6,754 bases of DNA from Paracoccaceae bacterium (lineage in GTDB: Bacteria > Pseudomonadota > Alphaproteobacteria > Rhodobacterales > Rhodobacteraceae): assembly GCA_018222665.1 (NCBI GenBank), contig JAAEZW010000096.1:1-6754 (forward strand), read 5' to 3'. Below the pieces are notes generated by a model that saw only the letters and a list, made by a program, of their open reading frames with translations, searched no databases and was not told the DNA's origin. Shown here piece after piece: positions 1 through 6,754 of the stretch. The translations under genes were made by a program, and so were the position numbers. Positions within the stretch are counted from its first letter, which is position 1. Each line of letters opens with the position of its first letter.

Positions 1-489
1 ACGCAAAATATTGCGCAAACCGATGTCCCCTTGCAGGGTTTCAATGTCAGCCCAGCCCGATTTTGGAATGATCACGGGATGCCCCGGTTTTCCATCCCGA
101 TCCTTGGCTTGAACATAGCGCGTTTCGTCCTTGGCCCACTCTGCGCAGATCTGTTGAAAATGCGCCTCTGTTAAATCGGGCAAATCCCCTGTCAGGATCA
201 TCATCCCTGTCGCTGAGGTTTCCATGATCGCAGCGCAGGCGCGTTTGATGGAGGCACTCATTCCATCGGCCGAATCGGGTACGTAAATCGGCACGGCCTG
301 CGAGCCAGCCAGCAGGTTATGCCTCGGGTGGTTTGGATCTGGCAATGTGACATAGACATCACCACATCCTTGGACAAAATGCACCAACCGAGTCAGGATT
401 GGTGTGTCTTCAACTACTTCAAAGAGTTTATCACGCCCTCGCATCCGAGAGGAGGCGCCAGCAGCCAATATGACAATCGCCAGTGACAC
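1..489 (-). CDS. MobA/MocA-like nucleotidyltransferase (NTP_transf_3 family), 3' end cut by window edge
   Basis: This minus-strand reading frame stays open for 163 codons and runs off the left edge, so the C-terminus is missing, probably only a few tens of residues given that relatives are roughly 200 residues long. Seen in the sequence: the nucleotide-binding signature VILAAGASSRMRGRDK at residues 6-21, GMSASIK at 76-82, the metal-binding acid in TGDLPD (D102), GHPV at 136-139 and GDIGLRNIL at 154-162. This set is closest to the MocA-type branch, which transfers CMP or GMP onto molybdopterin in molybdenum cofactor maturation; the cytoplasmic role and nucleotide are inferred from family. The start is uncertain: GTG at 489 gives the family-typical short N-terminus, but in-frame GTG at 501 and ATG at 516 would overlap the upstream dehydrogenase gene, and none has a strong Shine-Dalgarno. 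It lies 4 bases after that gene's stop, suggesting co-transcription and translational coupling. Confidence 0.85.
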   Translation of the reverse strand, partial: MSLAIVILAAGASSRMRGRDKLFEVVEDTPILTRLVHFVQGCGDVYVTLPDPNHPRHNLLAGSQAVPIYVPDSADGMSASIKRACAAIMETSATGMMILTGDLPDLTEAHFQQICAEWAKDETRYVQAKDRDGKPGHPVIIPKSGWADIETLQGDIGLRNILR

Positions 490-493
490 GGGA

Positions 494-2902
494 CTATCCA
501 CGCATCCGCGCACCATCTGCATCAAAGAGTGGTGTTGTGATCACGCGCGCCTTGCGCATCTGTCCCAGAATTTCAATCTCTGCCTCTTCTCCGTTGACCG
601 CGTTTTCGCGCGGGACCAGCGCCAGCGCGATTGATTTTTCTACGTAATGGGAATAGCCGCCTGATGTGCAGAACCCCTTGACCGCGCCATCAATCCAGAC
701 GGGTTCATAGGCGACGACATCTGCATCCTCCGCATCAACCTCAAACGCGACAAGGGCCCGTGTACTGCCTGCCTCGCGTTCGGCCATTGCAGCGAATTTC
801 CCAATGAAATCAGCGTCTTTTTTCCAAGAAATAAAGCGATCCATTCCCGTTTCACCTGCGGTATAATCGGGTGAAAATTCTCGCAACCAAGAGCCAAAGA
901 ATTTGTCCAACCGCAAGGACATCATCGCTCGCATGCCAAAGGGTTTAAGATCAAATACCTGACCTGCGGACCAAAGGGCGTGCCACAAGCTGCGCTGGTC
1001 CATTATATGGCAGTAAATTTCATACCCCAAATCACCCGTGTAGCTGACGCGTTGGACCACGCAATTCACCATACCGACGGCCATTTCATGCACATCCATG
1101 AATTTCATTGCCGAAACGTCACTGCGCGTAACGGCCTGCAACACTTTGGCGGCATTGGGGCCTGCCAATTGGAACCCGTTTACCGTGTCGGAAATGTTTT
1201 CAATCTGCACATCACCCGTTTGGTTCTGCAGGAACCACCGCATATGATAGGCCTGACTGCCATAACTCGCCGTTAGGCGGAAATCGGTTTCGGACAGGCA
1301 GGACACGGTGAAATCACCAATCAAGCGCCCCTTATGCGATAACATCGGGGTCAGGCTTAGACGGCCGGGTGTTGGAATACGGCCCGCCATGATGCGATCC
1401 AACCACGTGCGCGCATCGCGTCCTGTAATGCGGTATTTGCCGAAATTGTGCACCTCATTAATCCCGACATTGTCACGCACGGCCATAACCTCGCGCTTGG
1501 TCGCTTCCCACGCATTTGATCGACGGAACGATGGCGTTTCATAGCGGGGTTCATCCGCCTGTGCGAAATAATTTGGCACCTCTAATCCGAATTGTGCGCC
1601 CCATACGGCGCCCATAGTGTCGAATATGTCGTACATGGGTGTTGTGCGCATCGGGCGTGCGGCGGGCAGTTCCTCGTTTGGATAAGATACGGAAAAGCGT
1701 TTTTGGTAATTTTCGATTACCTTGGGCAATGTATATCCTGGTCCAATCCAATCGCCAAAGCGGGCCACATCCATGGCCATGGTGTCGCGTTCGGTTTCAC
1801 CCTCGATCATCCATTGGGCCAACATCAAACCAACGCCGCCGCCTTGACTAAAGCCCGCCATGACGCCGCAGGCCGACCAATAGTTGCGCAAACCGGAGAT
1901 CGGACCGACCAAGGGGTTGCCGTCAGGCGCAAATGTAAACGGTCCGTGGATCACGGATTTCACGCCCGCTGTTTCCAAAACGGGGAAGCGTTTATAAGCA
2001 AATTCAATACTGTCGTTGATTTTATCAAAATCATCGGCCAACAACTCATGCCCAAAATTCCATGGGGTTCCGTCAACCGCCCAGGGTTTGCAAGGTTGTT
2101 CATAAAACCCGATGCACAAACCGCGCCCTTCTTGGCGCAGATAGCTTTCGCCTGATGGGTCCATGACATGGGGATGTTCGCTGTCCCGTTCGTAAATCAT
2201 GGGGATTTCGTCAGTGACGATATATTGGTGTTCCATCGGGTGCAGGGGCAGGTACACACCCGCCATTGCCCCCACTTCGCGTGCCCATAGGCCACCGGCG
2301 TTCACCACATGTTCGGTGTGAATGGTGCCTTTATCCGTCACAACATCCCATGTGCCATCGGCGCGTTGATTGGTTTCAATGACTTTGCAATGGGTTTCGA
2401 TTGTGGCGCCGCCCATCCGCGCAGCCTTGGCATAGGCATGTGTCGTGCCACTTGGATCAAGGTGACCATCCAGCGGATCATAAAGCGCCCCGATAATCCC
2501 ATCGGTGTTCGTAATGGGTGCAATATCGCGAATTTCATCTGGACCGATGATTTGTGTATCAAGGCCCATGTACCGATGCTTGGCCCGTTCCGCCAACAAC
2601 ATGTCAAAGCGCTCCTGGTTATCGGCCAGTGTGATGCCGCCCACGTGGTGCAATCCGCAGGACATGCCTGTGATTTCCTCTAACTCGCGATAAAGACGAA
2701 TAGTATACCCCTGCAATGCGGCCATATTGGTGTCGCCGTTCAACGTGTGAAATCCACCCGCCGCGTGCCATGTGGACCCCGATGTCAATTCCGAACGTTC
2801 CAGCAGCATAACATCGGACCAACCCAATTTCGTAAGGTGATACAAAACACTACATCCAACAACGCCCCCACCGATGACGACAACACGTGTATTGGTTTTC
2901 AT
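494..2902 (-). CDS. FAD-dependent dimethylglycine/sarcosine dehydrogenase-like protein with GcvT domains (copy A)
   Basis: A complete 802-residue bifunctional N-demethylase-type flavoenzyme. Domains by approximate residue: DAO-type FAD oxidoreductase 1-375, FAD-oxidoreductase central domain 378-433, GcvT aminomethyltransferase 435-700, GcvT C-terminal barrel 705-800. Visible residues: dinucleotide motif GGGVVG at 11-16, ribose-binding E35, and H46 in STWHAAG, which aligns with the histidine that covalently carries FAD in dimethylglycine dehydrogenase/oxidase. H225 (EHQY) and Y254 (SYLRQEG) align with the active-site His and Tyr of Arthrobacter dimethylglycine oxidase, and D530 (IGDFTV) with its folate-site Asp. 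The family oxidises an N-methyl substrate and gives the carbon to THF as 5,10-methylene-THF; substrate and electron acceptor (often ETF) cannot be read here. I place the start at ATG 2902, not the longer frame from 2956, because GGAGG sits 8 bases upstream and the N-terminus then aligns without gaps to the paralog at 3105. The nucleotidyltransferase gene follows after 4 bases. Confidence 0.93.
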   Translation of the reverse strand: MKTNTRVVVIGGGVVGCSVLYHLTKLGWSDVMLLERSELTSGSTWHAAGGFHTLNGDTNMAALQGYTIRLYRELEEITGMSCGLHHVGGITLADNQERFDMLLAERAKHRYMGLDTQIIGPDEIRDIAPITNTDGIIGALYDPLDGHLDPSGTTHAYAKAARMGGATIETHCKVIETNQRADGTWDVVTDKGTIHTEHVVNAGGLWAREVGAMAGVYLPLHPMEHQYIVTDEIPMIYERDSEHPHVMDPSGESYLRQEGRGLCIGFYEQPCKPWAVDGTPWNFGHELLADDFDKINDSIEFAYKRFPVLETAGVKSVIHGPFTFAPDGNPLVGPISGLRNYWSACGVMAGFSQGGGVGLMLAQWMIEGETERDTMAMDVARFGDWIGPGYTLPKVIENYQKRFSVSYPNEELPAARPMRTTPMYDIFDTMGAVWGAQFGLEVPNYFAQADEPRYETPSFRRSNAWEATKREVMAVRDNVGINEVHNFGKYRITGRDARTWLDRIMAGRIPTPGRLSLTPMLSHKGRLIGDFTVSCLSETDFRLTASYGSQAYHMRWFLQNQTGDVQIENISDTVNGFQLAGPNAAKVLQAVTRSDVSAMKFMDVHEMAVGMVNCVVQRVSYTGDLGYEIYCHIMDQRSLWHALWSAGQVFDLKPFGMRAMMSLRLDKFFGSWLREFSPDYTAGETGMDRFISWKKDADFIGKFAAMAEREAGSTRALVAFEVDAEDADVVAYEPVWIDGAVKGFCTSGGYSHYVEKSIALALVPRENAVNGEEAEIEILGQMRKARVITTPLFDADGARMRG

Positions 2903-3104
2903 TTGGCTGGCCTCCAATTTCCTGAAACAATCATTTCCGATTTTGCTGCGGCCCACAACTGGATTGCGAACCCTTTGTGGTGTTAGATAACGAAATAATC
3001 ACCTCACCGAAATGGAAAGGCGCGACGGAAAATGTCGGGAATAAACAATCCGTGCCTGAATTTCCGCGTCAGGGTAAGGGCAAACAAATTGGATGGACAT
3101 TCAT
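2903..3104. promoter_or_regulatory. Divergent intergenic region between the two dehydrogenase paralogs
   Basis: These 202 bases separate two genes that point away from each other, so promoters for both must lie here unless a start lies inside a coding region. No strong sigma-70 pair is evident. The best minus-strand candidate is weak: TTGTGG (2958-2953), a 17-base spacer, then AATGAT (2935-2930), which would put transcription start about 20 bases before ATG 2902. On the plus strand I found no convincing pair. The region around 2977-3007 has imperfect dyad character (GTGGTG towards CACCTCAC) that could be an operator but is not symmetrical enough to call. No small ORF or RNA was recognised. 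Confidence 0.45.
2911..2915 (-). promoter_or_regulatory. Shine-Dalgarno of dehydrogenase copy A
   Basis: Read on the minus strand this is GGAGG, 8 bases before ATG 2902. It is the strongest ribosome binding site in the window and decides the start of copy A, ruling against the in-frame upstream ATG at 2956, which would add 18 residues that do not resemble the family N-terminus. Confidence 0.8.
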
Positions 3105-5519
3105 ATGAAATCTCATGCACAGGCCGTTGTCATTGGGGGCGGCGTTATTGGTTGCTCAATCCTCTATCACCTGACCAAACTAGGATGGTCCGATGTGGTG
3201 ATGTTAGAGCGGGACGAGCTGACATCTGGGTCCACATGGCATGCGGCGGCCAATATCCACGGCTTGCACGACAGCACCAATATCAGCCGCATCCAGCATT
3301 ATACCATGAACTTATATAAGGAATTGGAACAGGAAACGGGACAGGGGTGCGGCGTGTTCCAACCAGGCTCGCTCTATTTGGCGCAGACAGAGGCGCGCGA
3401 ACATCAATTGCGACTGCAAGAAGCCAAGGCCAAGCTATACGGCATGAATTTCCACGAGGTATCGCCCGCAGAGGCAGAGCAGCTGCACCCATTGGTAAAT
3501 TTCGATGGCATCCGCTGCATCATGTTTGAACCTGATGGGGGCAATGTGGACCCATCGGGTGTGACCAATGCCTATGCCACAGGGGCGCGTCAGCGGGGGG
3601 CGGAAATCTACCGCTTTAACCCCGTGTCCGCCACTGAACAGCAACCCGATGGATCATGGATTGTGCGCACGCCCAAGGGGGACATTCACACCGAATGGGT
3701 GATCAATGCCGCGGGCCTTTGGGGACGCGAGGTTGCGGCATTGGCAGGTTTGAAACTGCCCCTGCAACCGACAGAACACCAATATTTCGTCACAGAAACC
3801 ATTGCGGAAATTGATGGCATGGATCGGCGTTTGCCCTCGGTTGCGGATCGTGACGGGGAATATTACCTGCGCCAAGAGGGCAAGGGGTTACTCGTAGGCG
3901 CCTATGAACGCGCGTTGAAATTCTGGGCCGAAAATGGCACGCCCCCTGATTTTGGACACGAACTGTTTGACGATGATCTGGAACGGATTGAAGAAAACAT
4001 GATGCGCGCCATTGAACGTGTTCCAGCGGTTGGGGAAGCGGGGATCAAACGTGTGATCAACGGTCCGATGATTTGGTCACCCGACAGCAACGTGTTGTTC
4101 GGTCCTGTTCCCGAATTGAAAAACTATTTCTGCTGTAATGGGATTATCCCGGGCTTTAGCCAATCGGGCGGTATGGGTCTATTGGCCGCCGAATGGATCA
4201 TTCAGGGGGAAACCAAATACGATATGTTTGCGTGGGATATGGCGCGTTTTGGCGATTGGGCGGATGCGGCCTTCACCAAGGCACGCGTGGGCGATCAATA
4301 CGCACATCGTTTCAAAATCCATTTCCCGAACGAAGAACGGGATGCGGGCCGTCCCGTGCGCACCCGTCCGATTTTTAAAAAACAAAAAGAGCTGGGCGCA
4401 ACCTTTGGCCTGAACTACGGTTGGGAACACGCGCTTTATTTTGATGCGGATATCCCTGAAACCGCGGGTTTCACGCGCCAAGGATGGTGGCACAGCGTCG
4501 GGCGCGAGGCCCAGATGTTGCGTGACAACGTGGGCGTGATCGATATTTCAAACTTTGGCAAATATAGTGTCAAAGGGGCTGGGGCAGAGGATTGGTTAAA
4601 TGCTGTTTTTGCCAACAAAATGCCCAGCGTTGTGGGCCGTTCCTGCCTGACACCCCTGATTGGGAAACGCGGTGGTATTGCGGGCGATGCAACGGTTACC
4701 AAACTGGGTGAGGATGAATATTGGGTGGTCAGTTCGGGTATGGCCGAACGCTATCAGCAGCGCTTCTATCAAATGGTGGATCTGCCCGAGGGGACGACGT
4801 TTGAAAGCAAAACAAACGATACCTGCGCCTTTAACGTGGCGGGGCCAAAATCGCGTGAACTGCTGCAACGACTTAGCAACGCGGATCTCTCAAACGCGGC
4901 CTGGCCCTTTATGCGGTCGGGTCATTTGACCATCGCAGGGGTAGAGTGCGCGGCACTACGCGTCAGTTTCACAGGTGATTTGGGTTGGGAAATCTATTGC
5001 GATGTAGGGGATCAATTTGCGGTTTACACGGCACTGATTGATGCCGCAGCCGAACTTGGCGGTGGGCCTGTTGGATCACGTGCGCTGATGTCCCTGCGTG
5101 TTGAAAAGGGGTATGGCAGCTGGTCACGCGAATATAGCCCAGAATACTGGCCCCAAGAAGTGGGCCTAGAGCGTCTGTGTAAAATGGATAAGGATTTCCT
5201 AAACAAATCCGCTGCTGCAGAGGTGATGCAAAATGAACTACGCGAGAATTTGGTTTTGATCCATATTGATGAGGATGCGGTGACCGCATCCAACGCGGAT
5301 GCCACGGGGGGCGAGCCGATTTTCAAAGATGGGGTTGGCATCGGCCGCGTGACATCGGGGGCCTATGGGTATTCCGTTGGTATGTCACTGGCGCTTGGGT
5401 ACGTGAAAAACGCATCTGCGGGTGATCGGGTTCAGGTGATGATCCTTGGCAAACCCCATAGCGGCACAATTTTGGCCGAACCGCCCTTTGATCCTAAGGG
5501 CGAACGCCTGCGCGGATAA
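3105..5519 (+). CDS. FAD-dependent dimethylglycine/sarcosine dehydrogenase-like protein with GcvT domains (copy B)
   Basis: A complete 804-residue paralog of copy A with the same domain order: DAO-type FAD domain to about 375, central FAD-oxidoreductase domain from MARFG (379) to about 433, GcvT domain to about 700, GcvT C-terminal domain to the end. It shows GGGVIG at 11-16, E35, the flavin-linking H46 in STWHAAA, H225 in EHQY, Y254 in YYLRQEG, the C-terminal side motif GFSQSGG at 350-356, the folate-site acid D528 in AGDATV and FTGDLGWE at 622-629. Copies A and B share 38 of the first 48 residues and stay gap-free through residue 356. Expected chemistry is oxidative N-demethylation of a glycine-betaine-derived methylamine such as dimethylglycine or sarcosine, with methylene-THF as product; which substrate is unknown. 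ATG 3105 is preferred because it matches the paralog's MK start and has GGA 7 bases upstream; ATG 3093 (four residues longer, AAGGG 12 bases upstream) is a real alternative. A terminator follows 5 bases after the stop. Confidence 0.92.
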   Translation: MKSHAQAVVIGGGVIGCSILYHLTKLGWSDVVMLERDELTSGSTWHAAANIHGLHDSTNISRIQHYTMNLYKELEQETGQGCGVFQPGSLYLAQTEAREHQLRLQEAKAKLYGMNFHEVSPAEAEQLHPLVNFDGIRCIMFEPDGGNVDPSGVTNAYATGARQRGAEIYRFNPVSATEQQPDGSWIVRTPKGDIHTEWVINAAGLWGREVAALAGLKLPLQPTEHQYFVTETIAEIDGMDRRLPSVADRDGEYYLRQEGKGLLVGAYERALKFWAENGTPPDFGHELFDDDLERIEENMMRAIERVPAVGEAGIKRVINGPMIWSPDSNVLFGPVPELKNYFCCNGIIPGFSQSGGMGLLAAEWIIQGETKYDMFAWDMARFGDWADAAFTKARVGDQYAHRFKIHFPNEERDAGRPVRTRPIFKKQKELGATFGLNYGWEHALYFDADIPETAGFTRQGWWHSVGREAQMLRDNVGVIDISNFGKYSVKGAGAEDWLNAVFANKMPSVVGRSCLTPLIGKRGGIAGDATVTKLGEDEYWVVSSGMAERYQQRFYQMVDLPEGTTFESKTNDTCAFNVAGPKSRELLQRLSNADLSNAAWPFMRSGHLTIAGVECAALRVSFTGDLGWEIYCDVGDQFAVYTALIDAAAELGGGPVGSRALMSLRVEKGYGSWSREYSPEYWPQEVGLERLCKMDKDFLNKSAAAEVMQNELRENLVLIHIDEDAVTASNADATGGEPIFKDGVGIGRVTSGAYGYSVGMSLALGYVKNASAGDRVQVMILGKPHSGTILAEPPFDPKGERLRG

Positions 5520-5524
5520 TTATG

Positions 5525-5553
5525 AAAACCGTCCAATAATTTTGGACGGTTTT
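5525..5553. terminator. Bidirectional intrinsic terminator between convergent genes
   Basis: A perfect 12-bp stem pairs 5525-5536 (AAAACCGTCCAA) with 5542-5553, closed by the five-base loop TAATT. On the plus strand the GC core GGACGG is followed by six T (5550-5555), a good terminator for dehydrogenase copy B, whose stop is at 5517-5519. On the minus strand the core is followed by four T, so it can also end the CNNM/CBS transporter transcript. The stem begins directly after the TAA of the transporter gene (5556-5554), leaving no spare intergenic sequence. Confidence 0.88.
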
Positions 5554-6754
5554 TTACATGGGCGTGACGCGCAATTGTGTCAGGCGGTTGGCCTGACGTT
5601 CGACAACCTCGAACCGATAGCCAAGGAAATAGAAAATCTGACCCACTGTTGGGATCATCTGAGCCTCATGAATAACTAAGCCTGCAAGTGTATTCGCCTC
5701 ATCATCAGGTAGCGACCAATCAAGCGCGCGGTTTAGATCGCGGATCGTCATGGCACCGTCCAGAATATAGCGCCCCAATGTATCTGGTTTAATCGCCTGA
5801 TCCTCGGGTGTGTCGAATTCATCGGCAATTTCGCCAACGATTTCCTCAAGGATGTCTTCCAGTGTGATCAAGCCCTCAAGTGATCCGTATTCATCCACCA
5901 CTAGCGCAAAATGTGTACGACGACGCAGGAACTCGCGCATCTGATCATCTAGCGATGTGGTGTCGGGTATGAAATACGGCTCCATCGCCACTTCGGCAAT
6001 GTCAAACTTAGCCAGATCCGAAAGCTTGGCATTTTGGCCGCTGACCAAACGATACATTTGACGTGCCAAATCCTTGGCATGAATGACGCCGATGATGTTT
6101 TCAGGATCATTTTTGTAAACGGGCAGGCGCGTATGCGCGCTTCCCAAACACTGGGTTAAAATCGCCTGCGGATCATCATCCGAGTTGATCATTTCGATGC
6201 CTGAACGGTGCAACATGATTTCTTCGACCGTACGGTCGGACAAATCCAATGCGCCTAGAATGCGATCCCGATCTTCCTTCTCGACGACCCCTTCGGAATG
6301 GCCCAAACTTAAGGCGCCTGCGATTTCTTCTCTCACGGCAAGGATGTGGGTATCGGGGTCCGTGCGCACGCCAAAGACACGCAAAACCCCCCGAACAAAC
6401 CAACGGACGGTGGAGACGATGGGGGCGAAAATGCGGATCACAATGCTGATTGGTAACGATACGCGTGCTGCCGCCGTTTCGGGATTGGTGATCGCATATG
6501 TTTTTGGCAAAACTTCAGCAAAGATCAAAACCAAAACGGTCATGATCAATGTGGCCAGCGCCACGCCACTTTCCCCAAACATCCGCGTAAACAGCGCCGT
6601 TGTCAGCGACGTGGCCAGGATGTTGACCAGATTGTTGCCCAACAACACCGATCCAATCAGGCGTTCATTATCTTCTGTGATGTCCAATGCACGCTGTGCA
6701 CCCCGCGATCCTTTGTCGGCTTGCCTGCGCATTTTTCCGCGCGATGCGGCCGTC
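5554..6754 (-). CDS. HlyC/CorC-type CNNM-CBS membrane transporter, N-terminus cut by window edge
   Basis: The window holds 399 residues plus the stop; the frame is open through the right edge. Residues upstream of the first in-window ATG (6732) read TAASRGK, which matches the region preceding RRQADKGSRGAQ in relatives, so that ATG is internal and about 30 residues, including the first membrane helix, are missing. By fragment numbering: the CNNM (DUF21) membrane domain covers about 1-128, with LLGNNLVNIL at 37-46, a hydrophobic helix at 63-79 and the conserved FAEVLPKTYA at 78-87; a CBS pair spans about 180-300 (IMLHRS at 179-184, then EYGSLEGLITLEDILEEIVGE); the CorC/HlyC C-terminal domain ends at RVTPM. 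Members sit in the inner membrane and are linked to magnesium or other cation efflux, or carry old hemolysin names on weak evidence; the cation here is unknown. It converges on dehydrogenase copy B and has no obvious functional link to it. Confidence 0.9.
   Translation of the reverse strand, partial: TAASRGKMRRQADKGSRGAQRALDITEDNERLIGSVLLGNNLVNILATSLTTALFTRMFGESGVALATLIMTVLVLIFAEVLPKTYAITNPETAAARVSLPISIVIRIFAPIVSTVRWFVRGVLRVFGVRTDPDTHILAVREEIAGALSLGHSEGVVEKEDRDRILGALDLSDRTVEEIMLHRSGIEMINSDDDPQAILTQCLGSAHTRLPVYKNDPENIIGVIHAKDLARQMYRLVSGQNAKLSDLAKFDIAEVAMEPYFIPDTTSLDDQMREFLRRRTHFALVVDEYGSLEGLITLEDILEEIVGEIADEFDTPEDQAIKPDTLGRYILDGAMTIRDLNRALDWSLPDDEANTLAGLVIHEAQMIPTVGQIFYFLGYRFEVVERQANRLTQLRVTPM

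Noticed and set aside
1592..2155. A 187-codon plus-strand open frame antisense to dehydrogenase copy A
   Set aside because: It lies wholly opposite a gene with clear motifs, its translation has no recognisable domain, and it has no separate promoter or ribosome binding site. It is a shadow frame.
2903..2956. Upstream extension of dehydrogenase copy A to ATG 2956
   Set aside because: The 18 added residues do not resemble the family N-terminus, and GGAGG at 2915-2911 is correctly spaced for ATG 2902.
2932..3034. CATTTCCG at 2932-2939 facing CGGAAAATG at 3026-3034, as a possible operator pair
   Set aside because: The arms differ by an inserted A and are almost 90 bases apart; similar GGAAA-type words occur elsewhere in the region, so this is not distinguishable from chance.
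3023..3037. Small inverted repeat CGAC/GTCG with a 7-base loop upstream of copy B
   Set aside because: Only four base pairs, no extension on either side; expected by chance in a sequence of this composition.
6730..6732. ATG at 6732 as the true start of the CNNM/CBS transporter
   Set aside because: The open frame continues to the window edge with residues (TAASRGK) typical of the family interior, and starting here would remove the first membrane segment.

Overview
The window looks like chromosomal DNA from an alphaproteobacterium, most likely the Rhodobacterales/Roseobacter group. I base this on protein style recalled from those genomes: long flavin/GcvT fusion dehydrogenases of about 800 residues present as close paralogs, a MobA/MocA-like nucleotidyltransferase beginning VILAAGASSRMRGRDK, and a CNNM/CBS transporter with the ASRGKMRRQADKGSRGAQRAL region. 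GC content is moderate by eye (not counted). Nothing in the window points to a phage, insertion sequence, CRISPR array or RNA gene.

Layout: (1) positions 1-489, minus strand: a MobA/MocA-like nucleotidyltransferase cut by the left edge. (2) 494-2902, minus: a complete 802-residue FAD-dependent dimethylglycine/sarcosine dehydrogenase-like protein with GcvT domains; the nucleotidyltransferase follows it after 4 bases, so the two probably share a transcript. (3) 2903-3104: a 202-bp divergent intergenic region that must hold the start signals for both dehydrogenases. (4) 3105-5519, plus: a second complete dehydrogenase (804 residues), a clear paralog of the first. (5) 5525-5553: a perfect 12-bp hairpin flanked by T runs on both strands, a terminator shared by convergent genes. 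(6) 5554-6754, minus: a CNNM/CBS (HlyC/CorC-type) membrane protein whose first residues lie beyond the right edge.

Functionally, the centre is one-carbon metabolism. Enzymes of this architecture oxidise an N-methyl group on a covalently bound flavin and pass the carbon to tetrahydrofolate in the GcvT half, giving 5,10-methylene-THF. Both copies keep the flavin-linking histidine, the two active-site residues known from dimethylglycine oxidase and the folate-site aspartate, so both look active. A division of labour, for example two steps of dimethylglycine to sarcosine to glycine, is plausible but cannot be assigned from sequence alone. The nucleotidyltransferase and the transporter have no evident link to this chemistry. 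I see no clearly undescribed system here; the most useful observation is the divergent pair of intact paralogs.
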